Origin: an uncultured Alphaproteobacteria bacterium
GTDB taxonomy: Bacteria; Pseudomonadota; Alphaproteobacteria; HIMB59; GCA-002718135
Reading direction: 5' to 3'
Assembly (NCBI GenBank): GCA_902577425.1
Contig: CACGZD010000008.1
Location: 1-50,174 of the forward strand
DNA length: 50,174 nucleotides
Position 1 is the first letter of the stretch. Each line of letters opens with the position of its first letter. This document shows, piece after piece, positions 8,564-17,519 of the stretch. A program made the translations under genes and the position numbers. A model generated the notes under the pieces. That model was not told where the DNA came from. It saw only the letters and a list, made by a program, of their open reading frames with translations, and did no database searches.

Positions 8564-9793
8564 ATGAGCGGACCAGCTGAGCCTAAAAAATATAAAAATC
8601 CTGTTCTAAATTGGATTGAATTTAGATTGCCTATTATTTCTTATTTTGAGAGAGAGTATGGAGATTATCCAATGCCAAAGAACTGTAATTATTTTTGGAG
8701 CTTTGGAGCGTTAGCAACTATAATTTTAGTTGTGATGATAGTCAGTGGAATATTTCTTGCCATGAATTACACACCTCATACAGATATGGCTTTTGCTAGC
8801 GTTGAGAGAATAATGCGTGATGTTAATTATGGCTGGCTTTTAAGATATATTCATTCCAATGGCGCTGCATTCTTTTTTATAGTTATTTACATTCATATTT
8901 TACGAGGAATGTATTACGGCTCTTATAAATACCCAAGAGAACTTAATTGGATATTGGGGGTTTTCATTTATCTTCTTATGATGGCTACATCTTTTTTAGG
9001 TTACACACTGCCATGGGGTCAAATGTCTTATTGGGGCGCTACAGTTATTACAAATTTATTTAGTGCTATTCCTATTATCGGTGAAGGCTTAAAAACATGG
9101 TTACTCGGAGATTATACAGTAGGCAATGCAACCCTTAATCGTTTTTTTGCTCTTCATTATGTGCTTCCTTTTGTAATATTTGGAGTTGTGGCATTACATG
9201 TAGCAGCAGTACATGTACATGGATCTAATAATCCTGCTGGAATTGATATTAAATCAAAAGGCGATACTGTTACTTTCTTTCCTTATATGTTATTTAAGGA
9301 TGCCTTAGCTGTTTGTGCCTTTGGTGTTCTTATTTCTGCAGTTATATTTTTTGGCCCTAACCTTATGGCTGAAGTAGATAATTATATTCCTGCTGATCCA
9401 CTAGTTACGCCAGCTCATATTGTCCCCAATTGGTACCTTGCTCCCTTTTATGCAATTTTAAGAGCTGTTCCTGATAAGTTAGGAGGAGTTTTATTAATGT
9501 TTGGAGCTATAGCTATTTTATTTTTCTTACCATGGCTAGATAGATCAAAAGTTAGAAGTTGTAATTACAGACCTATGTATAAATGGTTTATGATGTTATT
9601 TTTTGTTAATTTTTTTATATTAGGATATGTAGGTTTAAAACCAGCAGAAGGTTTATATTTGTTAATTGCTAGATTAGGGTTAATCTATTATTTTGGTTTC
9701 TTTTTAATTATAACCCCCTTTATAAATTGGATTGAAAAACCCAAAACTCTCCCAGCGAGTATTAGCGATATTTATTTAGGAATGAATAAATGA
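8564..9793 (+). CDS. petB: Cytochrome b of the bc1 complex
   Basis: At 409 aa this is full-length cytochrome b with eight expected membrane helices. Paired haem histidines lie in the two helices that include HSNGAAFFFIVIYIH and HYVLPFVIFGVVALHVAAVH. The Qo-site motif normally read PEWY is PNWY here, with Asn289 in place of the near-universal acid; the rest of the loop (LAPFYAILRAVPDK) is intact. It lies between petA and petC, overlapping petC by four bases. Confidence 0.98.
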   Translation: MSGPAEPKKYKNPVLNWIEFRLPIISYFEREYGDYPMPKNCNYFWSFGALATIILVVMIVSGIFLAMNYTPHTDMAFASVERIMRDVNYGWLLRYIHSNGAAFFFIVIYIHILRGMYYGSYKYPRELNWILGVFIYLLMMATSFLGYTLPWGQMSYWGATVITNLFSAIPIIGEGLKTWLLGDYTVGNATLNRFFALHYVLPFVIFGVVALHVAAVHVHGSNNPAGIDIKSKGDTVTFFPYMLFKDALAVCAFGVLISAVIFFGPNLMAEVDNYIPADPLVTPAHIVPNWYLAPFYAILRAVPDKLGGVLLMFGAIAILFFLPWLDRSKVRSCNYRPMYKWFMMLFFVNFFILGYVGLKPAEGLYLLIARLGLIYYFGFFLIITPFINWIEKPKTLPASISDIYLGMNK

Positions 9794-10545
9794 AAATTTT
9801 CATTTTGTTTTCTCTTTTATTTTTTTATACCTCAAATCTTTTCGCTGCAGAAAGTTCAACTAAAAGTTTACCTCAGCATGAGTGGTCTTTTGAGGGTATA
9901 ACTGGAACTTTTGATAGAGGAGCTTTGCAAAGAGGATATCAAGTTTATAGCGAAGTGTGTTCAGGCTGCCATTCTATGAAATTATTATATTATAGAGATT
10001 TAATTGATATCGGATTTTCTGAAGATCAAGTAAAGGCAATAGCTTCAGAATTTACTGTTATAGATGGACCAAATGATGAGGGAGAAATGTTTGAAAGAGA
10101 TGCTCGACCTGCAGACAGATTTGTGTCACCTTATCTAAATGATAATGAAGCAAGAGCAAATAATAATGGTGCTTACCCACCTGATTTAAGTGTTATAACC
10201 AAGGCAAAAAAAGATGGGGCGAACTATATTTATAATCTCTTATTAGGATACAAAGATCCCCCTGCAGACATGGAAGTTGGAGAGGGAATGTATTATAATA
10301 TTTACATGGAAGGTAACCAAATTGCTATGCCTCAACCAATATATGATGAATCTGTTGATTATGCTGATGGAACCAATAATAGCGCTGAACAAATTGCTGA
10401 AGATTTAGTGGTTTTTTTAACTTGGGCAGCAGAACCAGAATTAGAAGTAAGAAAAAATTTAGGAATTAAAGTTATTTTATTTTTTATCGTTTTAGGATTT
10501 ATTATTTTTTTAGCAAAAAATCGTTTATGGAGAGAAGTTCACTAA
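9790..10545 (+). CDS. petC: Cytochrome c1
   Basis: The protein is 251 aa. A signal peptide (about residues 1-19, cut after a LFA-like site) exports it. CSGCH is the covalent haem-binding motif near residue 57, and a C-terminal helix (VILFFIVLGFIIFLA) anchors it, ending in a basic cytoplasmic tail. The distal methionine probably lies in the QIAMPQPIYDE region. It receives electrons from the Rieske subunit. Its TAA interlocks with the ychF stop (CTAA at 10542-10545), leaving no room for a terminator. Confidence 0.97.
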   Translation: MKIFILFSLLFFYTSNLFAAESSTKSLPQHEWSFEGITGTFDRGALQRGYQVYSEVCSGCHSMKLLYYRDLIDIGFSEDQVKAIASEFTVIDGPNDEGEMFERDARPADRFVSPYLNDNEARANNNGAYPPDLSVITKAKKDGANYIYNLLLGYKDPPADMEVGEGMYYNIYMEGNQIAMPQPIYDESVDYADGTNNSAEQIAEDLVVFLTWAAEPELEVRKNLGIKVILFFIVLGFIIFLAKNRLWREVH

Positions 10546-11639
10546 ACATTAAAAAGAAAATGCATCACATCTCCATCATTGATAATATAATCCTTTCCTT
10601 CCTGTCTTAGTTTTCCTGCATCTCGACAAGCTGATTCTCCTCTAAGCTCAACGAAATCATTGTAAGTAATTGTCTCAGCTCGAATAAAACCTTTTTCAAA
10701 ATCTGAATGAATTTTACCAGCCCCTTTGGGAGCTAAAGTATTTTTTGTAACAGTCCAAGCCCGTGATTCTTTTGGTCCAGAAGTGAAATATGTTATTAAA
10801 TTCAAAATATTATATCCTGAATTAATAACTTTTACTAATGTTGTCTCTTCTAAGCCTAATTCGTTTAAAAATTCATATTTTTCTTCTATTTTTAATTCTG
10901 CTATTTGTGATTCAATTGATGCAGATACTATGACACTATTATTTTGTTCTGTTTTTGCATGATCTATAACTTTTTGAGACAAAATATTACCCTTTAAGAT
11001 CGATTTTTCATCAACATTACAAATATATAACATTGGTTTTATAGAGATTAAATTTAATGATTTTATAAAATGTAAATCTTCATTACTAAAATCAATATCT
11101 CTTATATTTATTTCATTGCTTAATTTTTCTAATAATTGATCAATTATCTTTAATTGATTTTTAATTTCTTTATCTCCTTGTTTGGATTTTTTTTCTAAGG
11201 AATTTAATTTGTTTTGGAGTGTTTCAATATCTGCAAGATTTAATTCTGTCGTTATAATTTTAATATCACTGATAGGATCAATTTTTGATGATACATGCGT
11301 TATATCATTATCTTCAAAACATCTAACGACATGAGCAATCGCATCAACTTCTCTTATATGTGATAAAAATTTGTTACCTAATCCCTCACCCTTAGATGCA
11401 CCCTCAACAAGACCTGCTATATCTACAAAGTCTATATATGTTGGTATAGTTTTTTCACTTTTACTTATTTCTGAGAGAATATTTAATCTTTTATCTGGAA
11501 CAGCAACTCTTCCAATATTTGGTTCTATAGTAGCAAAAGGATAATTTGCAGCTTCAGCTTTATTAGATTCTGTTAAAGCATTAAACAAAGTTGACTTTCC
11601 AACATTAGGCAAACCAATAATTCCACACTTAAATCCCAT
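10542..11639 (-). CDS. ychF: Redox-regulated ATPase / GTPase YchF
   Basis: This 365-aa Obg-like P-loop protein carries GLPNVGKSTLFNAL (Walker A), DIAGLVEGASKGEGLG (switch region), a central coiled-coil insertion, and a C-terminal TGS domain ending in GDVMHFLFNV. Family members bind ribosomes and hydrolyse ATP, with links to oxidative-stress response. It is last in the leftward rplY-pth-ychF run, an order conserved widely among bacteria. Confidence 0.97.
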   Translation of the reverse strand: MGFKCGIIGLPNVGKSTLFNALTESNKAEAANYPFATIEPNIGRVAVPDKRLNILSEISKSEKTIPTYIDFVDIAGLVEGASKGEGLGNKFLSHIREVDAIAHVVRCFEDNDITHVSSKIDPISDIKIITTELNLADIETLQNKLNSLEKKSKQGDKEIKNQLKIIDQLLEKLSNEINIRDIDFSNEDLHFIKSLNLISIKPMLYICNVDEKSILKGNILSQKVIDHAKTEQNNSVIVSASIESQIAELKIEEKYEFLNELGLEETTLVKVINSGYNILNLITYFTSGPKESRAWTVTKNTLAPKGAGKIHSDFEKGFIRAETITYNDFVELRGESACRDAGKLRQEGKDYIINDGDVMHFLFNV

Positions 11640-11647
11640 AAGTATTT

Positions 11648-12202
11648 TTACAATGCTATTTTTGTTAAAAGTAAGCCATCATTTTCAAAAACTAAAGAAA
11701 AGTATTTAGTCAGTAAATCAATTTTTTTATTTATAATATTTCTTTCATCCTTTAAAAATTTTTTTAAAACATATTTAGAGACCAATTCTTTTGATCCAGG
11801 ATGGCCTATGCCAATTCTTATTCTTTTATAATTAACTCCAATTGATTCATCAATACTTGCAAGACCATTATGTCCACCATTACCCCCACCAATTTTAGTT
11901 TTTATTTTACCAACAATTAGGTCAATATCATCATGAATAATTATTATTTTTTGTTTTGGTATTTTATAGAATTTTATTATTTCAGAAACTACTGGTCCAG
12001 ATAAGTTTATATAATTTAGAGGCTTGCAAATAAAGCACTTCTCATTATCTATATATCCTTGATATAATTCTTTATTTTTATCTTTTTTTAATACTTTGAA
12101 TTTATAATAATTTACTAAGCTATCAGCTACATCAAATCCCAAATTATGACGTGTCAATTTATGTACAGAATCTGGATTACCTAGACCTCCTATAAACCAC
12201 AT
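11648..12202 (-). CDS. pth: Peptidyl-tRNA hydrolase
   Basis: This 184-aa enzyme releases peptides from prematurely dropped peptidyl-tRNA. GLGNP near residue 6, RHNLGF with catalytic His19, and IIHDDIDL with the conserved Asp are visible. GGGNGGHNGLASI forms the substrate loop. It sits between the general-stress bL25 gene and ychF, a conserved neighbourhood. Confidence 0.97.
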   Translation of the reverse strand: MWFIGGLGNPDSVHKLTRHNLGFDVADSLVNYYKFKVLKKDKNKELYQGYIDNEKCFICKPLNYINLSGPVVSEIIKFYKIPKQKIIIIHDDIDLIVGKIKTKIGGGNGGHNGLASIDESIGVNYKRIRIGIGHPGSKELVSKYVLKKFLKDERNIINKKIDLLTKYFSLVFENDGLLLTKIAL

Positions 12203-12238
12203 AATACTTATATAAATTGTGAAACTAAAGTTGTCTTG

Positions 12239-12952
12239 TTATTTAGATTTTTCTTCAGAAGATCCTTCTTTTTTGTCTCCTGCAGCTTCTTTTCCACTAG
12301 CATCTTTATCTGTGCTACTAGCTTCTTTTGTCTCCTCATCAGTTTTTTCTGCATCAGCTCCTTCTTCAGAGGTTTCAGGTTTTGCTTCTTCAACCTCAAC
12401 AGTTGGTGGAACAAGAGTAGCGATAACAAAATCTCTATCTTTAATCGTAGGGTGGACACCTTCGGGTAAATTAATATTACTAATTTTAACTGCATCTCCT
12501 ATTTCAGAAGAAGATAAATCAAACTCAAGCTTTTCGGGAATATTGATAGCGTTACAATTTAATTCAACTAATCTTCTAACTAAATTTAACACGCCACCTT
12601 TTTTTAAGCCTGGACAAGTTGCTTTATTGAGAAAATCAACAGCAACTTCTACATTAACTTTTGTATCATCTTGAACTCTTAAAAAATCAAAATGAATTAA
12701 CTTATCAGTTACTGGATGATATTGAAGTTGCTTAGGTAAAACTTTTTCAATTTTTCCATCCATATCAAGATCAATAATTTTAGAATAAAAACCGCCTTTT
12801 TCCATTAATTTTTTAAGAATCTTATTTTCAAAAGCTATTTTAGTAGAGTCTGTATTTTTTCCATAGATAACTCCTGGAACTAAACCTTTTTTTAAAAGTG
12901 ATTTAGTTGATCCCAATTCTTTAGATCTAGATATTATTTTAAAGCTTTCCAT
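12239..12952 (-). CDS. rplY: 50S ribosomal protein bL25 (Ctc/TL5 type) with acidic tail
   Basis: The 237-aa protein has an N-terminal 5S-rRNA-binding L25 domain (residues about 5-95, including VPGVIYGKN) and a C-terminal TL5/Ctc beta domain to about 180. From about residue 185 the sequence is a low-complexity Glu/Lys/Ala/Ser tail with no predicted fold. Such charged tails occur in other alphaproteobacterial bL25 proteins. The gene precedes pth, and prs lies just upstream. Confidence 0.95.
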   Translation of the reverse strand: MESFKIISRSKELGSTKSLLKKGLVPGVIYGKNTDSTKIAFENKILKKLMEKGGFYSKIIDLDMDGKIEKVLPKQLQYHPVTDKLIHFDFLRVQDDTKVNVEVAVDFLNKATCPGLKKGGVLNLVRRLVELNCNAINIPEKLEFDLSSSEIGDAVKISNINLPEGVHPTIKDRDFVIATLVPPTVEVEEAKPETSEEGADAEKTDEETKEASSTDKDASGKEAAGDKKEGSSEEKSK

Positions 12953-12968
12953 TTTTATCTATTTTTTG

Positions 12969-13904
12969 TTAATCAAACAGAGCAGAGACAGAAGAGTCAC
13001 TATTGATCCGCTTAATCGCCTCCCCCATTAAAGGAGCAATGCTGATATGTCTAATATTTTTTGATTTTTTTACTACATCCGACGCTAGAATACTATCTGT
13101 CAATACAAGCTCTTTAATGTCTGAATTTTTTATTTTTTCCAGAGCTTTTCCTGATAATACTCCGTGTGCAATATAAGAATAAATTTCTCTTGCCCCATGT
13201 TCTTTAAGAGCTTTAGCGGCATTACATAATGTACCTGCTGAATCAGCAATATCATCTAGTAAAATACAAGTTTTGTCTTTTACTTCACCAATTATATGCA
13301 TTACCTCAGATTCTCCGGCTTTTTCTCTTCTTTTGTCAGCAATTGCAAGTCCTGCATTTAATCTTTTGGCAAAAGCTCTAGCCCTTACCACTCCACCTAC
13401 ATCTGGAGAAGAAATAACAAGGTTATTATTTCCAGCAAATTTCTCCTTCATATCTTTAATGATTGGAGGGGCTGAAAAAATATTATCAAGAGGGATATCA
13501 AAAAAACCCTGGATTTGTCCTGCATGCAAATCCATTGTTAGGACTCTATCTGCTCCAGCTGAAGTAATTAAATTTGCGACTAATTTTGCAGTTATAGGTG
13601 TCCTCGGACCAGTTTTTCTATCTTGTCTAGCATATCCATAATATGGAATTACAGCAGTTATTCTTTTTGCTGATCCTCTTTTCGCAGCATCAATACTTAT
13701 TAGTAATTCCATCAAATGATCATTAGCAGGGTGAGAAGTAGATTGAATTATGAAAACATCTTCACCACGAATATTTTCATTGATTTCAACAAAAATTTCA
13801 TCATCGGCAAATTTACGCATTGATGCATCTGCTAAACTTACACCAATATATGAGGCAATTGATTTTGCTAACTCTTGATTACTATTGCAAGAAATAATCT
13901 TCAT
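12969..13904 (-). CDS. prs: Ribose-phosphate pyrophosphokinase
   Basis: At 311 aa this is full length. It makes PRPP from ribose 5-phosphate and ATP for nucleotides, His and Trp. The ATP-binding [12 protein letters not shown] loop, the [11 protein letters not shown] metal and ribose site, and the PRPP-binding DDIADSAGT motif are present. It lies upstream of rplY by 16 bases, giving the common prs-rplY-pth order. Confidence 0.98.
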   Translation of the reverse strand: MKIISCNSNQELAKSIASYIGVSLADASMRKFADDEIFVEINENIRGEDVFIIQSTSHPANDHLMELLISIDAAKRGSAKRITAVIPYYGYARQDRKTGPRTPITAKLVANLITSAGADRVLTMDLHAGQIQGFFDIPLDNIFSAPPIIKDMKEKFAGNNNLVISSPDVGGVVRARAFAKRLNAGLAIADKRREKAGESEVMHIIGEVKDKTCILLDDIADSAGTLCNAAKALKEHGAREIYSYIAHGVLSGKALEKIKNSDIKELVLTDSILASDVVKKSKNIRHISIAPLMGEAIKRINSDSSVSALFD

Positions 13905-13966
13905 TATTAAGTTAATTATTTCTTATAGAAGAAATTTAATAGTTCAAGTATAAAAAAATTGATTAG

Positions 13967-14746
13967 TTATTTACTGAATCCAATAATATTAATCATTCTT
14001 CCAGTGGGTAAATTCTGCAAATGGGTAGATCTACGGTGACTAAAAAAAAGCTCTACATTTGAGTAAGTATCCTTATTGATATCTTCAATATCATTAATAT
14101 TTTCATCTATTAGTTGCTGTCTGATCAATGCTCTCATATTAAAAAGACTTTTATTTTTTCCTAAAATATCTTCAAAAAATGAATTATATAAAGGATTTTT
14201 TTTAAGAAATTTAATCTTAAAAATTCTATCAACTTCAAAATGCTTTTTATCTAAACATGGTCCTATGATAACTCTTATCTTCTTATTATTTGGTTGAATT
14301 TTATTTATTTTTTTAAGTGCACTTTTAACTATATTTTTGTAAACTCCTCTCCATCCAGCATGCAAACATGCAATGAATTTTGAGTCAGTATCAAAAATAA
14401 AAATTGGACAGCAATCTGCTGTTAAAATAGCTAAACTAATATTCACATCTTGAGTAATCATTCCGTCACATTCAATTTTCTTATTTAAATTATTATTGGT
14501 AATTTCCAATACTTTGTTAGAATGAATTTGTTTTACAGTTTTTAAAAAACTTTTTTCTAAATGAATTTTTTTTAAAGCTATATTTATATTTTCTTTAACT
14601 AATTTTTTATTATCTCCTGAACTTGAACTACAGTTTAAGGAAAAATAATTGTTTTTCGATATACCTCCCTCACGAGTGAAAAATCCAAATTTAATTTTAG
14701 ATTTAGAATAATTTTTCGAATAAAAAAATTTTTTTTTTAATTCCAT
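13967..14746 (-). CDS. pgeF: Peptidoglycan editing factor PgeF (YfiH/DUF152, laccase-domain)
   Basis: This 259-aa protein has the Cu-oxidase_4 family pattern: FTREGGISKNNY near the N-terminus, TADCCPIFI with paired cysteines, and the HAGWRGVYKNI metal-binding histidine motif. In other bacteria the family removes wrongly incorporated L-Ser-containing precursors or acts as a purine nucleoside phosphorylase; which applies here cannot be told from sequence. Its start overlaps the end of the midA-like gene. Confidence 0.92.
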   Translation of the reverse strand: MELKKKFFYSKNYSKSKIKFGFFTREGGISKNNYFSLNCSSSSGDNKKLVKENINIALKKIHLEKSFLKTVKQIHSNKVLEITNNNLNKKIECDGMITQDVNISLAILTADCCPIFIFDTDSKFIACLHAGWRGVYKNIVKSALKKINKIQPNNKKIRVIIGPCLDKKHFEVDRIFKIKFLKKNPLYNSFFEDILGKNKSLFNMRALIRQQLIDENINDIEDINKDTYSNVELFFSHRRSTHLQNLPTGRMINIIGFSK

Positions 14747-15801
14747 TTTGATAAAACTAATACCTTAAATAAATTTCCCATATTTTGTTTATCTATAATT
14801 CTTTTTACTCCTTTTTGGATCATAATTCTTTGTTTATTATTTGCAACTTTTAAAACCCTTTTTTCTCTTTCTTTTATTCCATTATTTAATAAAAATTCTC
14901 TTTGAGATGAAAAGTGCTCAATTTTAAGATTATTTTTTTTACCTAACTCAATTAATTTATTGAAGTCGACTAAAGAACTTATGTCTTGTTTACCAATGTT
15001 ATCCAACAAATTCGATTTTTTGTTATTATAGACTGATTGTAATGTGAAATGCCCTGGAGGATTTCTATATCCATAATCAATAGCTATAATCATCCCTCCA
15101 AACTTGAGTAAATGCTTACAGATTTTATCAAAGTAGTTGTCTCGAGAATTAGAAATTTCTAAAACTTCAGAATTTTTATATTGATTTAATTGTTTTAAAA
15201 TCTTTTTGTTATTAATTATAATATCTTTAAATCTAATTGAAGATTCATTATATTTTATTTCTATCATTTTTTCATACCAATTTTGATTTTTTTTAAAAAA
15301 TTGCCTTACTGGAAAGCAGTCAAAAAATTCATTAGCAAAAATGATATTTGGATATTGATTTTTTTTGGTAAAATTTTTTAACCAGCTAATTTTTTTAGGT
15401 TTAGGATCAAAACTTAAGATATTACTTTTTTGTACTTTAATGAGTTTAATGTTTCTTTCTATCAGATAAATATTCATAGATTTTTGAAATTCATTAAATT
15501 TTTTAGTGATATTGAATAAATCAATTAATAAAGTTCCTTTTCCAGGACCAAGCTCATAAAAATTAAATTTTTTTTTTAAATTTGTTTTCCAATGATAAAA
15601 AATAAACAAACCAATTATTTCTCCAAATAATTGAGAAATTTCAGGAGAGGTAATAAAGTCACCTTTTTTACCAATCACATTTGAATTATCATAATATCCA
15701 AATTTTCCATAAAGGCAGGCTTCAGTGAATTTTTCTATTGAAATAATTTTTGAATTAATTTTCTTTTTAACTATTTCTTTTAATATTTTATCTTTATGCA
15801 T
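14737..15801 (-). CDS. SAM-dependent methyltransferase of the MidA/NDUFAF7 family
   Basis: The protein is 354 aa. GDFITSPEISQLFGEIIG, YELGPGKGTLLIDL (the SAM-binding glycine motif) and IFANEFFDCFPV are diagnostic of the family that includes mitochondrial NDUFAF7, which methylates an arginine of complex I subunit NDUFS2. A complex I assembly role in this bacterium is inference. It lies between lgt and pgeF with overlaps on both sides, an arrangement common in alphaproteobacteria. Confidence 0.9.
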   Translation of the reverse strand: MHKDKILKEIVKKKINSKIISIEKFTEACLYGKFGYYDNSNVIGKKGDFITSPEISQLFGEIIGLFIFYHWKTNLKKKFNFYELGPGKGTLLIDLFNITKKFNEFQKSMNIYLIERNIKLIKVQKSNILSFDPKPKKISWLKNFTKKNQYPNIIFANEFFDCFPVRQFFKKNQNWYEKMIEIKYNESSIRFKDIIINNKKILKQLNQYKNSEVLEISNSRDNYFDKICKHLLKFGGMIIAIDYGYRNPPGHFTLQSVYNNKKSNLLDNIGKQDISSLVDFNKLIELGKKNNLKIEHFSSQREFLLNNGIKEREKRVLKVANNKQRIMIQKGVKRIIDKQNMGNLFKVLVLSKWN

Positions 15802-16576
15802 CTCTTTTTATTAATAACAAAAAACCAAAGAATAATAATGGCAAGCTTAATAATTGTCCCATGGAGAACAAGTTAAAAAATAAACCTAAATTCGCATCAG
15901 GTTCTCTAATAAATTCAACTAAAAATCTAAATAATCCATAAAATAATAGAAATAATCCTGATAATTTTCCTATCAATTTTTTATTGTAAAATTTTAAAAA
16001 GAAAAAATATAAAATAAAAAATAATATTAATCCTTCAAAAAAAGCTTCATATAATTGTGATGGATGACGAGGTAAATTATCAATCGTAGGATATATTACA
16101 GCTATAGGAAAAGCAGTAACTTTGCCTATTAATTCTACATTAATAAAATTAGCTATTCTTCCAAAAAAGAGTCCAATAGGAGCAACTAATGTAATTAAAT
16201 CAGATAAATAAAAAAAACTAATTTTTTTGATTTTAGAAAAAAAATATGTACTTGTTATGATGCCTATTAATCCTCCATGAAAAGACATTCCTCCTTGCCA
16301 TATATAAAAAATATAAAATGGGTCATTAAGAAAAATTAAAGTTTGATAAAATATTACGTAGCCTAATCTACCACCTACAATTACGCCAATTATTGACCAG
16401 ATAAAAAAATCATCAATTGTTTTAGTATTAATATTATCTTGAATTTTATTATTAAATCTTTTCATCAATTGAATTCCTATGAGAAAAGCGGCAACATAAG
16501 CCAGACCGTACCAACGAATTTCAATACTGCCTAAAGAAAAAATTACAGGATCTATTGAAGGATGTAAGAAAATCAT
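15794..16576 (-). CDS. lgt: Prolipoprotein diacylglyceryl transferase
   Basis: This is a 260-aa inner-membrane enzyme with about seven hydrophobic helices. It has the Lgt signature GRIANFINVELIG and the catalytic-loop box SFHGGLIG; RHPSQLYEAFFEG follows. It transfers diacylglycerol from phosphatidylglycerol to the lipobox cysteine of lipoprotein precursors. It is the first gene of the leftward lgt-midA-pgeF block, with only 28 bases to the divergent ubiK. Confidence 0.97.
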   Translation of the reverse strand: MIFLHPSIDPVIFSLGSIEIRWYGLAYVAAFLIGIQLMKRFNNKIQDNINTKTIDDFFIWSIIGVIVGGRLGYVIFYQTLIFLNDPFYIFYIWQGGMSFHGGLIGIITSTYFFSKIKKISFFYLSDLITLVAPIGLFFGRIANFINVELIGKVTAFPIAVIYPTIDNLPRHPSQLYEAFFEGLILFFILYFFFLKFYNKKLIGKLSGLFLLFYGLFRFLVEFIREPDANLGLFFNLFSMGQLLSLPLLFFGFLLLIKRDA

Positions 16577-16604
16577 TATATTAGTTTAAACTATTATTAT
16601 AAAC

Positions 16605-16892
16605 ATGGTTAATAAATCAAAAATTTTATCTGATATATCAAAAATGGCTGTAGATGCTATGGGCACTTTTTCAGGTTTAAAAAAAGAAGTTGAAACAATT
16701 GTAAGCATAAGGGTCGATAAAATAATTAATAAAATGAATCTTGTAAAAAGGGATGAATTTGAAGTATTAAAAAAATTAGTTCAAAAATTATCTAATGAAA
16801 ATGAAAAATTAAGAAAGAAAAGAGCTTCAAAAAAGAAGATTTCAAAAGTTATTAGAAAGAAAGTAAAATCAAAAAGAAGTACAAAAAAATAG
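16605..16892 (+). CDS. ubiK: Ubiquinone biosynthesis accessory factor UbiK (BMFP family)
   Basis: This 95-aa protein has the BMFP layout: an N-terminal amphipathic segment (ISKMAVDAMGTFSGLKKEVE), then VKRDEFEVLKKLVQKLSNEN, which should form a trimeric coiled coil, and a Lys/Arg-rich tail. In Escherichia coli and relatives UbiK organises the soluble ubiquinone-synthesis complex near the membrane. The alphaproteobacterial members are inferred equivalents. No other ubi gene is adjacent, although the TetR-fold gene at 18336 may be COQ9-like. Confidence 0.82.
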   Translation: MVNKSKILSDISKMAVDAMGTFSGLKKEVETIVSIRVDKIINKMNLVKRDEFEVLKKLVQKLSNENEKLRKKRASKKKISKVIRKKVKSKRSTKK

Positions 16893-16940
16893 GGTTATTC
16901 ACAATAATTTACTATAAATACCTAATTTCCTTGCTAAAAT

Positions 16941-16969
16941 CTAAATCAATTTAGTAGACTATATATAGT
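16941..16969. repeat. Two short perfect palindromes upstream of the ybjN gene
   Basis: CTAAATCAATTTAG (16941-16954) is a 6-base inverted repeat around CA, and ACTATATATAGT (16958-16969) is a perfect 12-base palindrome. They sit 31-59 bases before the ybjN ATG and could be an operator or promoter element. In so AT-rich a background one such palindrome is unremarkable, and two close together only slightly less so. Confidence 0.3.
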
Positions 16970-16999
16970 ATATCTTAAATAGCATATACCACATAAAGT

Positions 17000-17482
17000 A
17001 TGGACAATTTTAGTTTAAACCCCATAGATGTTGTAGAAGAAGTAATATATTCAAAAAAATGGACATTTAGTAGGGCTGATGACTATGAGTTAGTAGCAGA
17101 AATTGCCTCTAAATGGTGTCAATATAGATTTTATTTTACATGGTCTGAGCAAATAAGAGCTATAAGCTTAACTGTTACCTTTGATTTAAAATTTCCTCAT
17201 GCGAAAATTAAAGATGCACAGGAATTACTAGCTTTGATCAATGAAAAACTTTGGATAGGACATTTTGATATAACATCAAAAAACGGAATACCAGCTTATA
17301 GGCATACAGTATTATCATTTCCAGAAGATGAAGTATTACATCATCAATTGGAAAATTTAGTAGATATTGCTATTTATGAATGTGAGAAATTTTACCCAGC
17401 TTTCCAGCTAGTTTTATTTGAAGACAGTGATCCAAGCAAAGCATTAGCTATTAGCACATTTGATACAATAGGAGTAGCGTAA
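17000..17482 (+). CDS. YbjN domain-containing protein
   Basis: The protein is 160 aa, with the YbjN/type III secretion chaperone-like fold suggested by TFSRADDYELVAEIASKWCQYRFYFTW and the AQELLALINEKLWIGHFDI region. YbjN proteins influence stress and motility in Enterobacteria, but their molecular role is not settled. In alphaproteobacteria a ybjN gene next to proC is a recurrent pair, as here (37 bases apart). No signal peptide or membrane segment is seen. Confidence 0.85.
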   Translation: MDNFSLNPIDVVEEVIYSKKWTFSRADDYELVAEIASKWCQYRFYFTWSEQIRAISLTVTFDLKFPHAKIKDAQELLALINEKLWIGHFDITSKNGIPAYRHTVLSFPEDEVLHHQLENLVDIAIYECEKFYPAFQLVLFEDSDPSKALAISTFDTIGVA

Positions 17483-17519
17483 TACTTTACATTTCTGAGT
17501 TATATTTTATTCATAAAGA

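Noticed and set aside
12219-12674. Long open frames on both strands over the rplY tail region.
   Set aside because: They are shadows caused by the low-complexity Glu/Lys/Ser codons of bL25, with no protein-like composition of their own.
13918-13935. ATTTCTT-ATAG-AAGAAAT inverted repeat between pgeF and prs, a possible terminator.
   Set aside because: The stem is almost all A/T and no clear U tract follows on either strand. Stems of this kind are expected by chance here.
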